Translations under genes and position numbers: made by a program
Origin: Belliella baltica DSM 15883
GTDB taxonomy: Bacteria > Bacteroidota > Bacteroidia > Cytophagales > Cyclobacteriaceae
Length of the DNA stretch: 64,000 bases
Reading direction: 5' to 3'
Assembly (NCBI RefSeq): GCF_000265405.1
Contig: NC_018010.1
Location: 2,625,501 to 2,689,500 of the forward strand
Shown: positions 7,761 through 17,256 of the stretch, piece by piece
Position numbering within the stretch: position 1 is the stretch's first letter
How the letters are laid out: each line of letters begins with the position of its first letter
Notes under the pieces: generated by a model
Told to the model about the DNA's origin: nothing
Databases searched by the model: none
Seen by the model: the letters and a program-made list of their open reading frames with translations, nothing else

Positions 7761-8972
7761 TTAAGCGATTGCTGATTTTACTTTTTCAGCAGCTTCTTTC
7801 AAAGTGATTGCAGAAGATACTTTTAAGCCAGATTCGTCAATGATTCTAGCACCCTCTTCAGCATTTGTTCCTTGAAGTCTTACGATGATAGGAACGCTGA
7901 TGTCTCCGATTGATTTGTAAGCTTCAACTACACCATTGGCAATTCTATCACATCTTACGATCCCACCAAATACGTTGATCAAGATGGCTTTTACATTTGG
8001 ATCTTTCAAGATAATTCTAAACCCTGCTTCCACAGTAGTAGCATTAGCTCCTCCTCCTACATCAAGGAAGTTGGCAGGTTCACCACCAGAAAGTTTGATC
8101 ATATCCATGGTAGCCATAGCAAGTCCAGCTCCATTTACCATGCAGCCTACGTTTCCTTCAAGCTTTACATAGTTCAAGCCTGATTCTCCTGCTTCTACTT
8201 CCAAAGGATCTTCTTCAGCCAAGTCTCTAAGATCAGCTAGGTCTTTGTGTCTGTAAAGTGCGTTGTCATCCAAGTTTACTTTGGCGTCTACTGCCAAGAT
8301 CTTATTGTCTGATGTTTTCAATACAGGGTTGATCTCAAACTGAGAAGAATCAGTTCCTTCATAAGCTGCATAAAGCGCAGTGATGAACTTCACCATTTCT
8401 TTGAATGCATTGCCCTCCAAACCTAGTTTGAAAGCAACTTTTCTAGCTTGGAAGCCTTGAAGTCCTACTTTTGGGTCAATCCACTCTTTGATAATTTTCT
8501 CTGGATGATTTTCTGCTACTTCTTCGATATCCATACCACCTTCTGTAGAAGCCATGATCACGTTGCTACCTTTTGCTCTGTCAAGAAGGATAGATAGGTA
8601 ATATTCTTTTGGTTCTGAATCACCTGGATAGTATACATCCTCAGCGATCAAGACTTTATTTACTTTTTTGCCCTCTGGACCTGTTTGGTGCGTTACCAAT
8701 GTTCCTCCAAGGATGTTTTTGGCTTTTTCAGCTACATCTTCCAATTTTTTGGCAAGTACCACACCATTGGAGTCAGTTTCTTGAACTTTGCCTTTTCCAC
8801 GTCCACCGGCATGGATTTGTGCTTTGATCACATACCATGAAGTGCCTGTCTCTGCATTGAGTTTCTTGGCTGCTTCGAGTGCTGCTTCAGGGGTCTCTGC
8901 TACGATGCCTTCCTGAATTCTAACACCATAACTCTTTAAAACTTCTTTTGCTTGATATTCGTGTATATTCAT
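7761..8972 (-). CDS. sucC: Succinyl-CoA synthetase beta subunit (ADP-forming)
   Basis: Beta subunit of the TCA-cycle enzyme that makes ATP (or GTP) while converting succinyl-CoA to succinate; it works as a complex with SucD in the cytoplasm. 403 residues, close to the family norm near 390-400. It starts [17 protein letters not shown] (ATP-grasp N-terminus), with [24 protein letters not shown] in the grasp domain, and the C-terminal ligase domain with [18 protein letters not shown] and [18 protein letters not shown]. sucD is not next to it, which is common in Bacteroidota. The divergent neighbour lolD lies 138 bases away. Confidence 0.97.
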   Translation of the reverse strand: MNIHEYQAKEVLKSYGVRIQEGIVAETPEAALEAAKKLNAETGTSWYVIKAQIHAGGRGKGKVQETDSNGVVLAKKLEDVAEKAKNILGGTLVTHQTGPEGKKVNKVLIAEDVYYPGDSEPKEYYLSILLDRAKGSNVIMASTEGGMDIEEVAENHPEKIIKEWIDPKVGLQGFQARKVAFKLGLEGNAFKEMVKFITALYAAYEGTDSSQFEINPVLKTSDNKILAVDAKVNLDDNALYRHKDLADLRDLAEEDPLEVEAGESGLNYVKLEGNVGCMVNGAGLAMATMDMIKLSGGEPANFLDVGGGANATTVEAGFRIILKDPNVKAILINVFGGIVRCDRIANGVVEAYKSIGDISVPIIVRLQGTNAEEGARIIDESGLKVSSAITLKEAAEKVKSAIA

Positions 8973-9055
8973 CCTTGTGAAATTTTTGCCCGAAGTTAAG
9001 CCCTTCGTCTTGATTTTTCAAGTTAAGTATGCCTCTTTTTGGTAAAATAATGGCA

Positions 9056-9090
9056 TTTTTGAGGGAATCCTCGAATATGTTTTAATTTTG
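9056..9090 (+). promoter_or_regulatory. Promoter of lolD
   Basis: TTTTTG at 9056-9061 and TAATTTTG at 9083-9090 match the Bacteroidota -33 (TTTG) and -7 (TAnnTTTG) elements with a 21-base spacer. The ATG follows 21 bases after the -7 box. Confidence 0.6.
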
Positions 9091-9110
9091 ATGCTCAATC
9101 AATTTACACA

Positions 9111-9761
9111 ATGCTGGAAGCTAAAGGAATAGAAAAATATTATGGAGATCTCCATGTGCTTAAGGGCGTGGATGTTACGATCAAATCTGGGGAAGTGGTC
9201 TCCATAGTAGGTGCTTCTGGCGCAGGCAAAAGTACCCTCTTGCATATTCTCGGAACTTTGGATGATGCAGACAAGGGTGAGGTCAAAGTAGGGAATGTAG
9301 TTATTACCCAACTCAAGGGAGATCAAATGGCAGCTTACAGAAATAAAGAGATTGGTTTTATTTTTCAATTTCACAACTTACTTCCTGAGTTTACAGCTGA
9401 AGAGAATATCATCATTCCTGGATTGATTGCTGGTAGGGGGGAGAAAGAGTTGAAAAAAAGGGCTTTGGAACTCGCTTCGATTCTTGGTGTAAGTGGAAGA
9501 TTAGATCATAAGCCTGCTGAACTTTCAGGTGGTGAACAGCAACGTATCGCAGTAGCGCGGGCACTGATCAATGACCCCAAGATTATTTTTGCAGATGAGC
9601 CTAGTGGAAACCTAGACTCCAAAAGTGCAGAGGATTTGCATCAGTTATTTTTCAAGTTGAGAGATGAATTTGGACAGTCTTTCGTCATTGTCACTCACAA
9701 CCAAGAATTAGCTCAAATGGCCGATCGTATGCTGACCATGCAAGACGGAAAGATTATCTAA
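9111..9761 (+). CDS. lolD: ABC transporter ATPase, LolD-type (lipoprotein release)
   Basis: Cytoplasmic ATPase that would drive LolCE-type permeases extracting lipoproteins from the inner membrane. 216 residues carry Walker [10 protein letters not shown] (34-42), Q-loop in [17 protein letters not shown], signature LSGGEQQR, Walker [14 protein letters not shown] and the switch histidine in VIVTHNQEL. The [19 protein letters not shown] block and NLDS are typical of LolD and MacB-like ATPases, so MacB-type export is the alternative. No permease gene adjoins. A second, diverged 3' fragment of a lolD gene occurs at 17772-17918. Confidence 0.9.
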   Translation: MLEAKGIEKYYGDLHVLKGVDVTIKSGEVVSIVGASGAGKSTLLHILGTLDDADKGEVKVGNVVITQLKGDQMAAYRNKEIGFIFQFHNLLPEFTAEENIIIPGLIAGRGEKELKKRALELASILGVSGRLDHKPAELSGGEQQRIAVARALINDPKIIFADEPSGNLDSKSAEDLHQLFFKLRDEFGQSFVIVTHNQELAQMADRMLTMQDGKII

Positions 9762-10147
9762 ATGCGAATTGGCGTTGCTGCGGGGTTAAAAATTATTTTT
9801 AGGCATCATACCATCACATATAAAATATTTCCTAATGAAAATTACATCCTGATTTTTAGCTTTCTGATTTATACGCTTGTTTGCCTGTAACTTCATTCTA
9901 TTGGTTCATTCGGTTGCTGATGGTCAATATCCATAAGTATCCAACCCGCCTGCGTCGGGCAGGTATCAATAAATATCGGAAGTTAGATAAATCGGAATAT
10001 TGTAATGTTATTGGCAAAGTTCTGTATATCCCTATTTAGTCTATTGTATAATCAGAATGATACTGACATTTTACCGAAAAGTTATGATTGAACTATTACG
10101 ATTGAATATTCCTTTACCAATCGTTGATCATCCAAAAATCTAAGCTC
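9762..10147. other. Non-coding region with a GC-rich dyad
   Basis: About 386 bases with no gene-like frame. At 9948-9968 there is a GC-rich imperfect inverted repeat (CCCGCCTGCGTCGGGCAGG) standing out in AT-rich sequence; sequences like it recur in Bacteroidota genomes and resemble mobile hairpin repeats. I see no perfect promoter box for the transporter downstream. Confidence 0.4.
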
Positions 10148-10978
10148 TTGAGTAAGAAAAGTGTACAGCACATGCTATTGGCGGGGTTTCTTTTTGCCCT
10201 GATGAATGTATCTGTCAAATTGATTACGCATATCCCTGCGATAGAAATTATACTTTTCAGATCAGTGCTCAGTTTTTTTATGACTTATATCGCATTGAAG
10301 CGTATCAATGTACCATTTTTTGGAAAAAATAAACCATTATTGATCACAAGAGGAATAGCTGGGTCTGTGGGCTTGATGGCGTTTTTCTACAATCTACAGA
10401 CCATTCCCCTTGCTAGTGCAGTTACGATCAATTACCTCGCACCGATTTTTACAACCATCTTGGGGATATTTATTGTCAAAGAAAAAGTAGCAAAAAGAAA
10501 ATACATTTTCTTTGGAGTTAGCTTTGTTGGGGTATTGATCATTGAGGGCTTTGACCCTAGGATTTCTGCTTTTGATCTTGGTGTGGGTCTGATTGCTTCC
10601 TTGGCGATGGGTGTGGCTTACAATGTGATTAGGAAACTGAAAAACTCAGAGCATCCATTGGTAATCATGTTCTACTTTCCCTTGATTACTACACCAATTG
10701 CGGCTATTGTTTCTTATTTTTTTTGGGTGATGCCTCAAGGCTGGGATTGGGTCGTACTTCTTACCGTCGGTGTACTTACCCAAGGTGCGCAATATTTCAT
10801 GACTTTGGCTTATCAGAATGCTAATTTGTCAAAAGTCGCTAGTTTGAGTTATGTGGGGATTGTATATGCACTAGGTTTTGGTTTTTTGATTTTTGAGGAG
10901 ACTTATAGTTTACTGACCTATTTGGGAATGATTCTCGTGTTAGCAGGAGTTTTGTTGAATGTAACCTCAAAAAAATAA
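10148..10978 (+). CDS. EamA/DMT-family transporter, copy 1
   Basis: Ten-helix inner-membrane transporter of the drug/metabolite superfamily; substrate unknown. It has the two EamA repeats, each ending with a hydrophobic GVLLIEGF or GMILVLAGVLLNV helix. The longest frame begins at TTG 10124, but its close paralogue at 18567 starts at the TTG that aligns with 10148 and both then give 276 residues (LSKKSVQHMLLAG), so I place the start there. The two copies are nearly 90 percent identical in protein by eye but only about four fifths identical in DNA, so the duplication is not recent or came by transfer from a relative. Confidence 0.87.
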   Translation: MSKKSVQHMLLAGFLFALMNVSVKLITHIPAIEIILFRSVLSFFMTYIALKRINVPFFGKNKPLLITRGIAGSVGLMAFFYNLQTIPLASAVTINYLAPIFTTILGIFIVKEKVAKRKYIFFGVSFVGVLIIEGFDPRISAFDLGVGLIASLAMGVAYNVIRKLKNSEHPLVIMFYFPLITTPIAAIVSYFFWVMPQGWDWVVLLTVGVLTQGAQYFMTLAYQNANLSKVASLSYVGIVYALGFGFLIFEETYSLLTYLGMILVLAGVLLNVTSKK

Positions 10979-11191
10979 TCCTTAAATTCCGAAAAAGCAG
11001 GTGATGGGGCGAGAATCCCACATTCTGTTGAGCATATCTTTTATTTCGGTAATTTGTAATTACCTTATAAAATAGTTATAAGTGCTTAGTTGTTGTTAAA
11101 CCAATTTAGAAGCTAGAAAATAAAAAAAAATAAAATTGATTACAATTTATATTTAACTTTCGACTAATAGAAAACAACAATTTAAATAAAC

Positions 11192-12040
11192 ATGAATAAG
11201 TATTTCTTAGTATTATTACTTTTTTGCAATCTCGTTTTTATTTCTTGTAAAAAAGAAGATTTAAATGAGAGAGAATTTGAGGTAATATGTGAAGCGTCTT
11301 CTTATTCGGACACTATTTTCTATATCAATGATGCATTAACTAATATAATCCTTCCGCAGCAGAATTTGAATGGAATTTTTTCTTCTATTCCCGAAGGCCT
11401 TGCATTAGATTCGTTAACAGGAGAGATTGATATCAATGCCAGTGAGACAGGATTGAAATACAGAGTCTCTTTTACCCCTGCTAATAGTAATCAGAGTTGT
11501 CAATTGGATATCGTAATTTCAGGAGTTAATTATTTAGATAAAATTTATATCTTAGATCAACAAGAACAAATTGCCTTTCCAGTCTTCAACGGAGATTCAT
11601 CAGGGACATCACCCTGCCCTGAAGACGATGATGATGACGATGATGATTGTAAATTTGATGAAGATGGTCCAGATGGAACAGATTTGTCAGACATTGGAAT
11701 TGAGGTTAGTGCCTCTACGGGTGAAATTGATTTAGAGCAAACGGTTGCAAATAACGCGTTTGGTATCAACCCAGCTAATGGTTCAACTCTTGATGTGACT
11801 TTGTATTACAGATTAAATGACAATAGTTTGAGAGCTTTGAATTCTTTGGACTTAAGGTTATTTTATTTTGAAACATTGACAGAGGTTCCGCAAAGTCTTA
11901 TAGATGAAGTTGAGGAAAAGAATAACCAACTTTTGGGACTAAGTAATTCAAATTCTTATTTGAATACTAGGCTAGCACAAGATAATTTGAGGGTAAAACC
12001 AAGGCCTCCCTATTTGATTATTGTTGCCAGATTACAATAA
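11192..12040 (+). CDS. Lipoprotein with a polyacidic linker, unknown function
   Basis: 282 residues. The signal peptide ends VFISC, with the lipidated cysteine at residue 19 followed by KKED. The first part (about 30-110) contains PEGLALDSLTGEIDINAS, the putative immunoglobulin-like pattern seen in surface proteins, and ends near a CP/EDDDDDDDDCK acidic stretch bracketed by two cysteines (residues about 142-153). The second part repeats the idea with SASTGEIDLEQTVANNAFGI, so there may be two related domains. It lies 39 bases upstream of the TPR-CHAT gene in the same direction, probably as one operon. I do not recognise the family. Confidence 0.75.
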   Translation: MNKYFLVLLLFCNLVFISCKKEDLNEREFEVICEASSYSDTIFYINDALTNIILPQQNLNGIFSSIPEGLALDSLTGEIDINASETGLKYRVSFTPANSNQSCQLDIVISGVNYLDKIYILDQQEQIAFPVFNGDSSGTSPCPEDDDDDDDDCKFDEDGPDGTDLSDIGIEVSASTGEIDLEQTVANNAFGINPANGSTLDVTLYYRLNDNSLRALNSLDLRLFYFETLTEVPQSLIDEVEEKNNQLLGLSNSNSYLNTRLAQDNLRVKPRPPYLIIVARLQ

Positions 12041-12079
12041 ATTAAGTAACATTGTACAAGTTGAATCAACCTCTGTACA

Positions 12080-14860
12080 ATGTTTCTAAGGATCTTTTTT
12101 CTTTTTTTATTTCTATCTATCCAAACGAATAATCCGACAGAAAATGAGACCCTATTAACTAAATATGAAAAGGCAATTTCTTACTATGAACCTCCACAAC
12201 CAACAAATAAGTCTGATAGCATCGCATTAGATCTTTTTACTCAAATAATGAATGATCCCTTGAATACTTCTCTTTCAAGTGAAGTTATTTTGGATGTCTA
12301 TGAAAAAGCAGGAAATATTTATTTAATAAATAACGATTTTGAAAAAGCGATATCTGCTTATAGAAAGGGGATATTTTTTAATTACAGTGAAGAAGTATTG
12401 GATACATTGTTTTTTGCTAGCAATTTGTTTTTAGGTGAATCATATTATCGAGTTTCAAAGGCTGATAGCAGTATATTCTTCCTGAAAAATGCAGAAAAAA
12501 TATTAAGTCAAAAGAACTCTAAACTCGAAGCTTCAAGACTCTATAATTCACTTGGAGTAATTTATTATGAATCTGGCAATTATATCCAATCCATTAATTA
12601 TTTCAATCAAGCTAGAGATCTTTCAGTAGGAGATAAATCGTTCTCGGAATTAGATGAATTTCTTCAATTCGCCGAATACTCTTTTTTAAATAACATCGCT
12701 TCATCCTTGATGGGCTTGAGTCAACTAGATAGTGCCTTAAAAATATATCAAGATATGCTCTCTTTTGGGATAAATGATGACCGTGCACTCTCTCAAATTT
12801 CGGAAGTCTATCTTGAAAAATTAGAACCCGATTCTGCATTCTATTATTTAAATTCAATTTCTTCAGAAGAAATCAAAAGTTCAATTTCCTTCCAAAATCA
12901 ATTGGCCGAAGTTTTATATTTGAAAAAAGACTTTGCAGGCTCGAATGAAATTTTAAAAGAATTGGTAAAAACGAAATCAGGTATTAGAGCGAATAATTTT
13001 CAACTTGGAAACACCTTTCTACTTTTAGGTAAAATAGCTTTTGAAGAACGAAAATTTGAAGATGCGATCAACTTTTTCCATCAATCAATCATTAGAATAG
13101 ACGGAGTTTTTGAAGATGAAAATGTGCTGTCCAATCCATCAGAATACAGTTTGGGCTTTGCTACTTTCCAGTTATTTGAAAGTGTGAATAGAAAAGCCAA
13201 TTCGCTCATGGAACTATATCTTCAGACCAAAGATGAAAAATATAGAAAGTCCTCAATCGAGACCTTTCAAACTGCTTTTAACATTGCTTTTCAAATTGCA
13301 AACTATTATGACAATGATGAAGCCAGAATATTTCTTGCTGATTATGCACTGAAAGCTTATGAAAATGCAATCAAATACCTTTATAGTCTTTACCAGATAT
13401 CTGGAAATTATGAAGATCTTACATTGTTGTTTGAATGGGTGGAAAAAAATAAAGCAACATCATTGGACTTAAGTCTTAAAGAAAAGAAAGTAAAGAGAAA
13501 CCTTAAATTGCCAGCAGATTTATTGCAGAGGGAAAAAGATTTACAATTTTCAATTTCAAGACTTCAACAGCAAATCTCTGCTACAAATGACAATAATCTA
13601 ATTGAACAATATCAAGTTGAACTTCGATCTAGTAGACTTGCACTTTCTAGATTGATAGATCAACTCAATGAAATTCCTGAATACATGCAAGCGAAGCTTG
13701 CCTATGGGATTTTTGATATAAAAACAATTCAAAACAATATTTTAGATAGGAACTCAGCTTTGGTTTCTTTTTTTGAAACTGATGAAGAAATCTATGTTTT
13801 TCTCCTAGACAATAAAAATCTAGCTGTCGATAGAATAGAAAAGAAGGAGGAATTAACAAACAATTTAAAGATATTCAAGAGAGCTTTAAAAGAGTATCAA
13901 CCAGGAGTACGGTATCAAAAAAGAAACCTGGGAGTGAATTTACAAAAACAGCTTTTATCACTTTCTGATGTTCAATGGAGCAAATACAGCAATTTGATAG
14001 TCATTCCACACGGAGTATTGATGGATTTACCTTTTGCAGTATTAGAAACTGAAAGTGGAAAATTCTTGGTCGAACAGTTCACAATCTCTTACCAATATTC
14101 AGTAGAATTCTTAACTGAAATAAAAAACTTGAAATTTTCAAAAGAGAAAAAGATCGCTTTTGCACCTTTTTCAACTAATTTTTGGTCTGACGCTGATATT
14201 TCTCTAAATCAATTACCTCATTCCCAGATAGAAACTGATGCCATATCCGAAAATAAATTCAGTGATGAATTAGCCACAAAACAGCAGTTTCTGGAAATTG
14301 CCCCAAATTCTGGAATTATTCATTTGGCAACACATGCGCTTTCTGATCCCAAAGATCCTAGTCAAGCATTTATAGCTTTTTACCCTGGAGATATTTCAAG
14401 TCGGCTTTTTACTCATGAAATTTACAATCTTGACTTAGGAAGTACTTCGCTAGTATTTTTGAGTGCTTGTGAGACAAATGCAGGATTAATCAGTCAAAGT
14501 GAGGGTGTTTTGAGTATTTCTCGCGCTTTTTCTTTTGCAGGTTGCTCAAATATCGTCACCACATTATGGAAAGCAGAAGACCTAGCGACAGCATATATTT
14601 CAACCAGATTCTATCATCACTTTGACAAGGGAAGTGGATATGCTGATGCATTGCGCTTGGCTCAATTAGACCTTTTAAATGACCCTAAAATGAGTCAATT
14701 TCATCACCCATCTTTTTGGAGTCACTTGATTTTTATTGGAGATAGCCAACTATATGAAAATTGGACAACGAATATTTGGTATTTAACAGCAATTCTTCTA
14801 GGAGCTATTTTGATTTTATTTTATCTCAAAAAAAATCCACCCCAAAAGGGATGGACTTAA
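12080..14860 (+). CDS. TPR-CHAT caspase-like protein, periplasmic, membrane anchored
   Basis: 926 residues: a hydrophobic signal (2-15), then TPR-like helix pairs from about 60 to 450 (for example ASRLYNSLGVIYYESGNYIQ), a coiled segment around 480-540, and a C-terminal CHAT domain. CHAT proteases are clan CD, caspase-like peptidases. The catalytic pair is visible as His752 in HLATHALSDP and Cys797 in LSACETNAG, followed by GVLSISRAFSFAGC and VTTLWKAED, a textbook CHAT end. After it comes a membrane helix (about 897-917) and a short basic tail. With the signal peptide this places protease and TPRs in the periplasm. Nearby are two lipoproteins and an ECF sigma/anti-sigma pair. Substrate unknown. 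Confidence 0.9.
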   Translation: MFLRIFFLFLFLSIQTNNPTENETLLTKYEKAISYYEPPQPTNKSDSIALDLFTQIMNDPLNTSLSSEVILDVYEKAGNIYLINNDFEKAISAYRKGIFFNYSEEVLDTLFFASNLFLGESYYRVSKADSSIFFLKNAEKILSQKNSKLEASRLYNSLGVIYYESGNYIQSINYFNQARDLSVGDKSFSELDEFLQFAEYSFLNNIASSLMGLSQLDSALKIYQDMLSFGINDDRALSQISEVYLEKLEPDSAFYYLNSISSEEIKSSISFQNQLAEVLYLKKDFAGSNEILKELVKTKSGIRANNFQLGNTFLLLGKIAFEERKFEDAINFFHQSIIRIDGVFEDENVLSNPSEYSLGFATFQLFESVNRKANSLMELYLQTKDEKYRKSSIETFQTAFNIAFQIANYYDNDEARIFLADYALKAYENAIKYLYSLYQISGNYEDLTLLFEWVEKNKATSLDLSLKEKKVKRNLKLPADLLQREKDLQFSISRLQQQISATNDNNLIEQYQVELRSSRLALSRLIDQLNEIPEYMQAKLAYGIFDIKTIQNNILDRNSALVSFFETDEEIYVFLLDNKNLAVDRIEKKEELTNNLKIFKRALKEYQPGVRYQKRNLGVNLQKQLLSLSDVQWSKYSNLIVIPHGVLMDLPFAVLETESGKFLVEQFTISYQYSVEFLTEIKNLKFSKEKKIAFAPFSTNFWSDADISLNQLPHSQIETDAISENKFSDELATKQQFLEIAPNSGIIHLATHALSDPKDPSQAFIAFYPGDISSRLFTHEIYNLDLGSTSLVFLSACETNAGLISQSEGVLSISRAFSFAGCSNIVTTLWKAEDLATAYISTRFYHHFDKGSGYADALRLAQLDLLNDPKMSQFHHPSFWSHLIFIGDSQLYENWTTNIWYLTAILLGAILILFYLKKNPPQKGWT

Positions 14861-14878
14861 TAGGAAATGTTATAAACT

Positions 14879-14916
14879 TTTCAATTAGTTTTTCAATTAG
14901 TTTTTCAATTCTATTT
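14879..14916. repeat. 12-base tandem repeat at the convergent gene ends
   Basis: Three copies of a TTTTTCAATTAG unit (the last partial), lying between the CHAT gene stop and the end of the leftward lipoprotein gene; the latter's last codons (E-L-K-N-stop) are made of repeat sequence, so copy number could change the terminal residues. Confidence 0.7.
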
Positions 14917-15628
14917 CAATATCTGCAAATTCTTCAATATTGTTTTTGACTCTATTATAGATGCTTCGGTTATTGTCTCTATTAATTAAGATAACGCCAT
15001 CAACAACTTCAGCATTTTCGAAATCTCCATTTGATACTCCCCTGAACCAGTTTACAGCACTAATTTCAAATAATGCCAAAGGGTTGTTTTGAGCATCAAT
15101 GATAAAGTATTCATTATCATCCCCTTCTATTTCTACTTCAAAATCAATATCGTCTCCATAGTATTCAAAGACAACAGGAGTTGTAGAACCATCTTCAAAT
15201 GCATAAGATCCTTCGATATAAATTGATGGTTCATTTCTGTAATCAATCAAGTCAAGTTCTAACTCAATTTTTTTGTATTCTCCAGCTTCTATGTTGATAA
15301 AGAAGTCAGTAGATTCGTCAAATTCATCAAAAGTCACTTTTCTAATCTCGTTGAATTTTATTTCAAACTCTTTTTCAAAAGTGCCAATTTCGTTTCTTCC
15401 TTCTACTTCAAACTCCAATTCTTTGATTTGAATGAAACCATTTTCGATTGTCAGGTTGCTGTTAGCAACTCTTCCATTTGTAGAACTTGTTCCTCCATTA
15501 TTCAAAATAAATGCGAAACCTAACCTACCCTCTCCAGTACCTGGAAGTTCATCGTCATTGTTGCAAGATGTGAATGCGAATGCCGCAGCTAATGCAAATG
15601 CTGTTAAAATGTTTTTTGTGATTTTCAT
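14897..15628 (-). CDS. Acidic lipoprotein, unknown function
   Basis: 243 residues with a lipoprotein signal (MKITKNILTAFALAAAFAFTSC, Cys22). The mature part starts NNDDELPGTGEGRLGFAFI and is a strand-rich domain with NLTIENGFIQIKELEFEVEG, an EYKKIELELDLIDY strand, and long acidic loops. It resembles Bacteroidota DUF4382-like surface lipoproteins in outline, but I cannot claim the family. It is convergent with the CHAT gene and lies 88 bases downstream of the anti-sigma gene in the same direction, so it may be the third gene of the sigma operon or a target of that sigma factor. Confidence 0.75.
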   Translation of the reverse strand: MKITKNILTAFALAAAFAFTSCNNDDELPGTGEGRLGFAFILNNGGTSSTNGRVANSNLTIENGFIQIKELEFEVEGRNEIGTFEKEFEIKFNEIRKVTFDEFDESTDFFINIEAGEYKKIELELDLIDYRNEPSIYIEGSYAFEDGSTTPVVFEYYGDDIDFEVEIEGDDNEYFIIDAQNNPLALFEISAVNWFRGVSNGDFENAEVVDGVILINRDNNRSIYNRVKNNIEEFADIEIELKN

Positions 15629-15715
15629 AATAGTTTTAATTTTAATTTCATGATTTAGTCGAAACCGATACTCATGATGTAATCATTTATCTAGGTTTTT
15701 TCAGGAAATTATTTG

Positions 15716-16474
15716 TCAATAATTGTACCAATTTTTAATCCATTTTAAGACTTTAAGTTTAAATAAATCAGAACTAGTAAAAACCCCATAATAACTGTGA
15801 TTTTCATCCAAATTTATTTTTTGAAACAATACAAATGCATCATTATATTTTTCTGATTTCAATAATGAAAGACCTAAATAATACTCTGCTTCGTCGTTAA
15901 AATACCTTTCGATTATGACTTGATTGAGCTGAATTACACGTTCCAAATATTCAATGGCACTTTCAAAATCTTCGTGTTCATATGCAGCTATGCCAGCCAA
16001 GAATACTTCTGCTTGATTTTCGGAGTTTTGAGGAACAGCAGACAGAATTCTTGTCCAAACTTTGTTTTTAAAATCATTTTCTAATTCGCTCAAAGGGATT
16101 TCAGATGAACGCATGGTTGATATTTCATAGGGAATGTAATTTTCTTCAATAAGTTGAGATGGTAATTTTTGAATCCAAAAGTTTCCAATTAGTATGAAAA
16201 GTGAAATAGACGCGGCCACTCCAATCCACCAAGTGGACGGTTTGATTTTGACAACTTTGATAACTCTGCTTTTGAGATATTCTTTCTGGACTGATTGAAT
16301 TTGATTTTTCAATCCTGCTAATTCGATGCTTTTTCTAGATATCTTTAATAATTCCAAAAGTTCATTCAACGCTGCATTTTCCTTTAGTTCTTGTAGAAGT
16401 AAGTTTTTTTCTTCTTCAGAAAGCTTATTGTCTAAATAGGCATCAAGGCGGGTAATATTTTTATCATCAATCAT
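15716..16474 (-). CDS. Anti-sigma-like membrane protein with periplasmic TPR domain
   Basis: About 252 residues. The cytoplasmic N-terminus reads LDAYLDNKLSEEEKNLLLQEL, the zinc-free anti-sigma helix pattern often paired with Bacteroidota ECF factors. A single membrane helix lies near residues 80-100 (WWIGVAASISLFILIGNFW). The periplasmic part carries TPR helices: AEVFLAGIAAYEHEDFESAIEYLERVI and EAEYYLGLSLLKSEKYNDAFVLF. Two starts are possible; the ATG at 16472-16474 overlaps the sigma gene by 8 bases (ATGATTGA) and suggests coupled translation; the other is at 16486. Likely role: hold the sigma factor until a periplasmic signal is received. Confidence 0.82.
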   Translation of the reverse strand: MIDDKNITRLDAYLDNKLSEEEKNLLLQELKENAALNELLELLKISRKSIELAGLKNQIQSVQKEYLKSRVIKVVKIKPSTWWIGVAASISLFILIGNFWIQKLPSQLIEENYIPYEISTMRSSEIPLSELENDFKNKVWTRILSAVPQNSENQAEVFLAGIAAYEHEDFESAIEYLERVIQLNQVIIERYFNDEAEYYLGLSLLKSEKYNDAFVLFQKINLDENHSYYGVFTSSDLFKLKVLKWIKNWYNY

Positions 16475-17078
16475 TTTGGAGCGCATTTTTTACAGATTTA
16501 GCCAATATTTCATTCCCATTTACTTTTTCAATTAAGGATTTCAAACACTTATATTTCTTGTTTCTCAAGACTTGCTCGCTTGAAAAATCCTCCTTTTCCA
16601 TAATATCTTTCATTGACAGGTTTTCATAGTAGAATGAAATTAAAATGCTTTTACACTTCTGACCAATTGATTCAAAAAGTGATAATATCAATTTTTGGTT
16701 TTCAATTTTCTCTATTTCTACACTAACTCCTATCACCTCAACATCATTTCCCTGCTCAAATATCTCATGTCTATTCTGAGTGCTTTTTCTTTTCCTTATT
16801 TCTGTAATCCAAAGATTTCGCGCGATACTGTAAAGCATAGATTTGACGCCAGCCTCTTTACGAAATCTCCCATCTTGTACCATTTTCACAAAAGCCAAAA
16901 ACGTGTCTTGAATTACGTCTGCTGCGTCATCCTCGTCTCCACTATTCTTGAGAATTATGCTTTCTAAGAGTCTATAATACGTTGAATACATGTATTCTAA
17001 AGCTTTATTTAGCAAGATTCCGCCTGCTTTAATGTCATCAAGAATCGAATCTTCAGAATTAGTTTTATTTATTTTCAT
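16467..17078 (-). CDS. ECF-type RNA polymerase sigma factor
   Basis: 203 residues. Region 2 is visible as YRLLESIILKNSGDEDDAADVIQDTFLAFVKMV followed by KSMLYSIARNLWITEIRKRKS (the -10-recognising and core-binding helices). Region 4 is ILSLFESIGQKCKSILISFYYENLSMKDIMEK with a helix-turn-helix EQVLRNKKYKCLKSLIEKV. There is no sigma 1 or 3 region, so it is the ECF class. It overlaps its anti-sigma gene. The ATG at 17078 is the only good start. Target genes are not visible; the neighbouring CHAT and lipoprotein genes are candidates by position only. Confidence 0.87.
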   Translation of the reverse strand: MKINKTNSEDSILDDIKAGGILLNKALEYMYSTYYRLLESIILKNSGDEDDAADVIQDTFLAFVKMVQDGRFRKEAGVKSMLYSIARNLWITEIRKRKSTQNRHEIFEQGNDVEVIGVSVEIEKIENQKLILSLFESIGQKCKSILISFYYENLSMKDIMEKEDFSSEQVLRNKKYKCLKSLIEKVNGNEILAKSVKNALQND

Positions 17079-17229
17079 TCAGGTCTATTTATAAGTCGAA
17101 GTAAGTTTCAAAAAGGTAATAGGAATTTTCATAATTTGTTTAAAGAACAATCTTTTTGCCATAATTCCATTAAAATATTCAGTGGATATCATAAAATCAT
17201 TTTTTCGGGTTTTTGAGCTCAATTTCCCT

Positions 17230-17237
17230 TAAATTTG
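17230..17237 (+). promoter_or_regulatory. -7 box of the pncB fragment, conserved with the intact copy
   Basis: TAAATTTG, a perfect TAnnTTTG, lies 20 bases before the ATG at 17257. The intact pncB has the same box at 26137-26144, and both are followed by GA-TCAAAG-like sequence, so the promoter was carried along with the gene fragment. Confidence 0.65.
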
Positions 17238-17256
17238 AGATCAAAGAATAAACCTT

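Noticed and set aside
11557..11769. Serine-rich minus-strand frame
   Set aside because: It is the antisense shadow of the polyaspartate codons of the lipoprotein.
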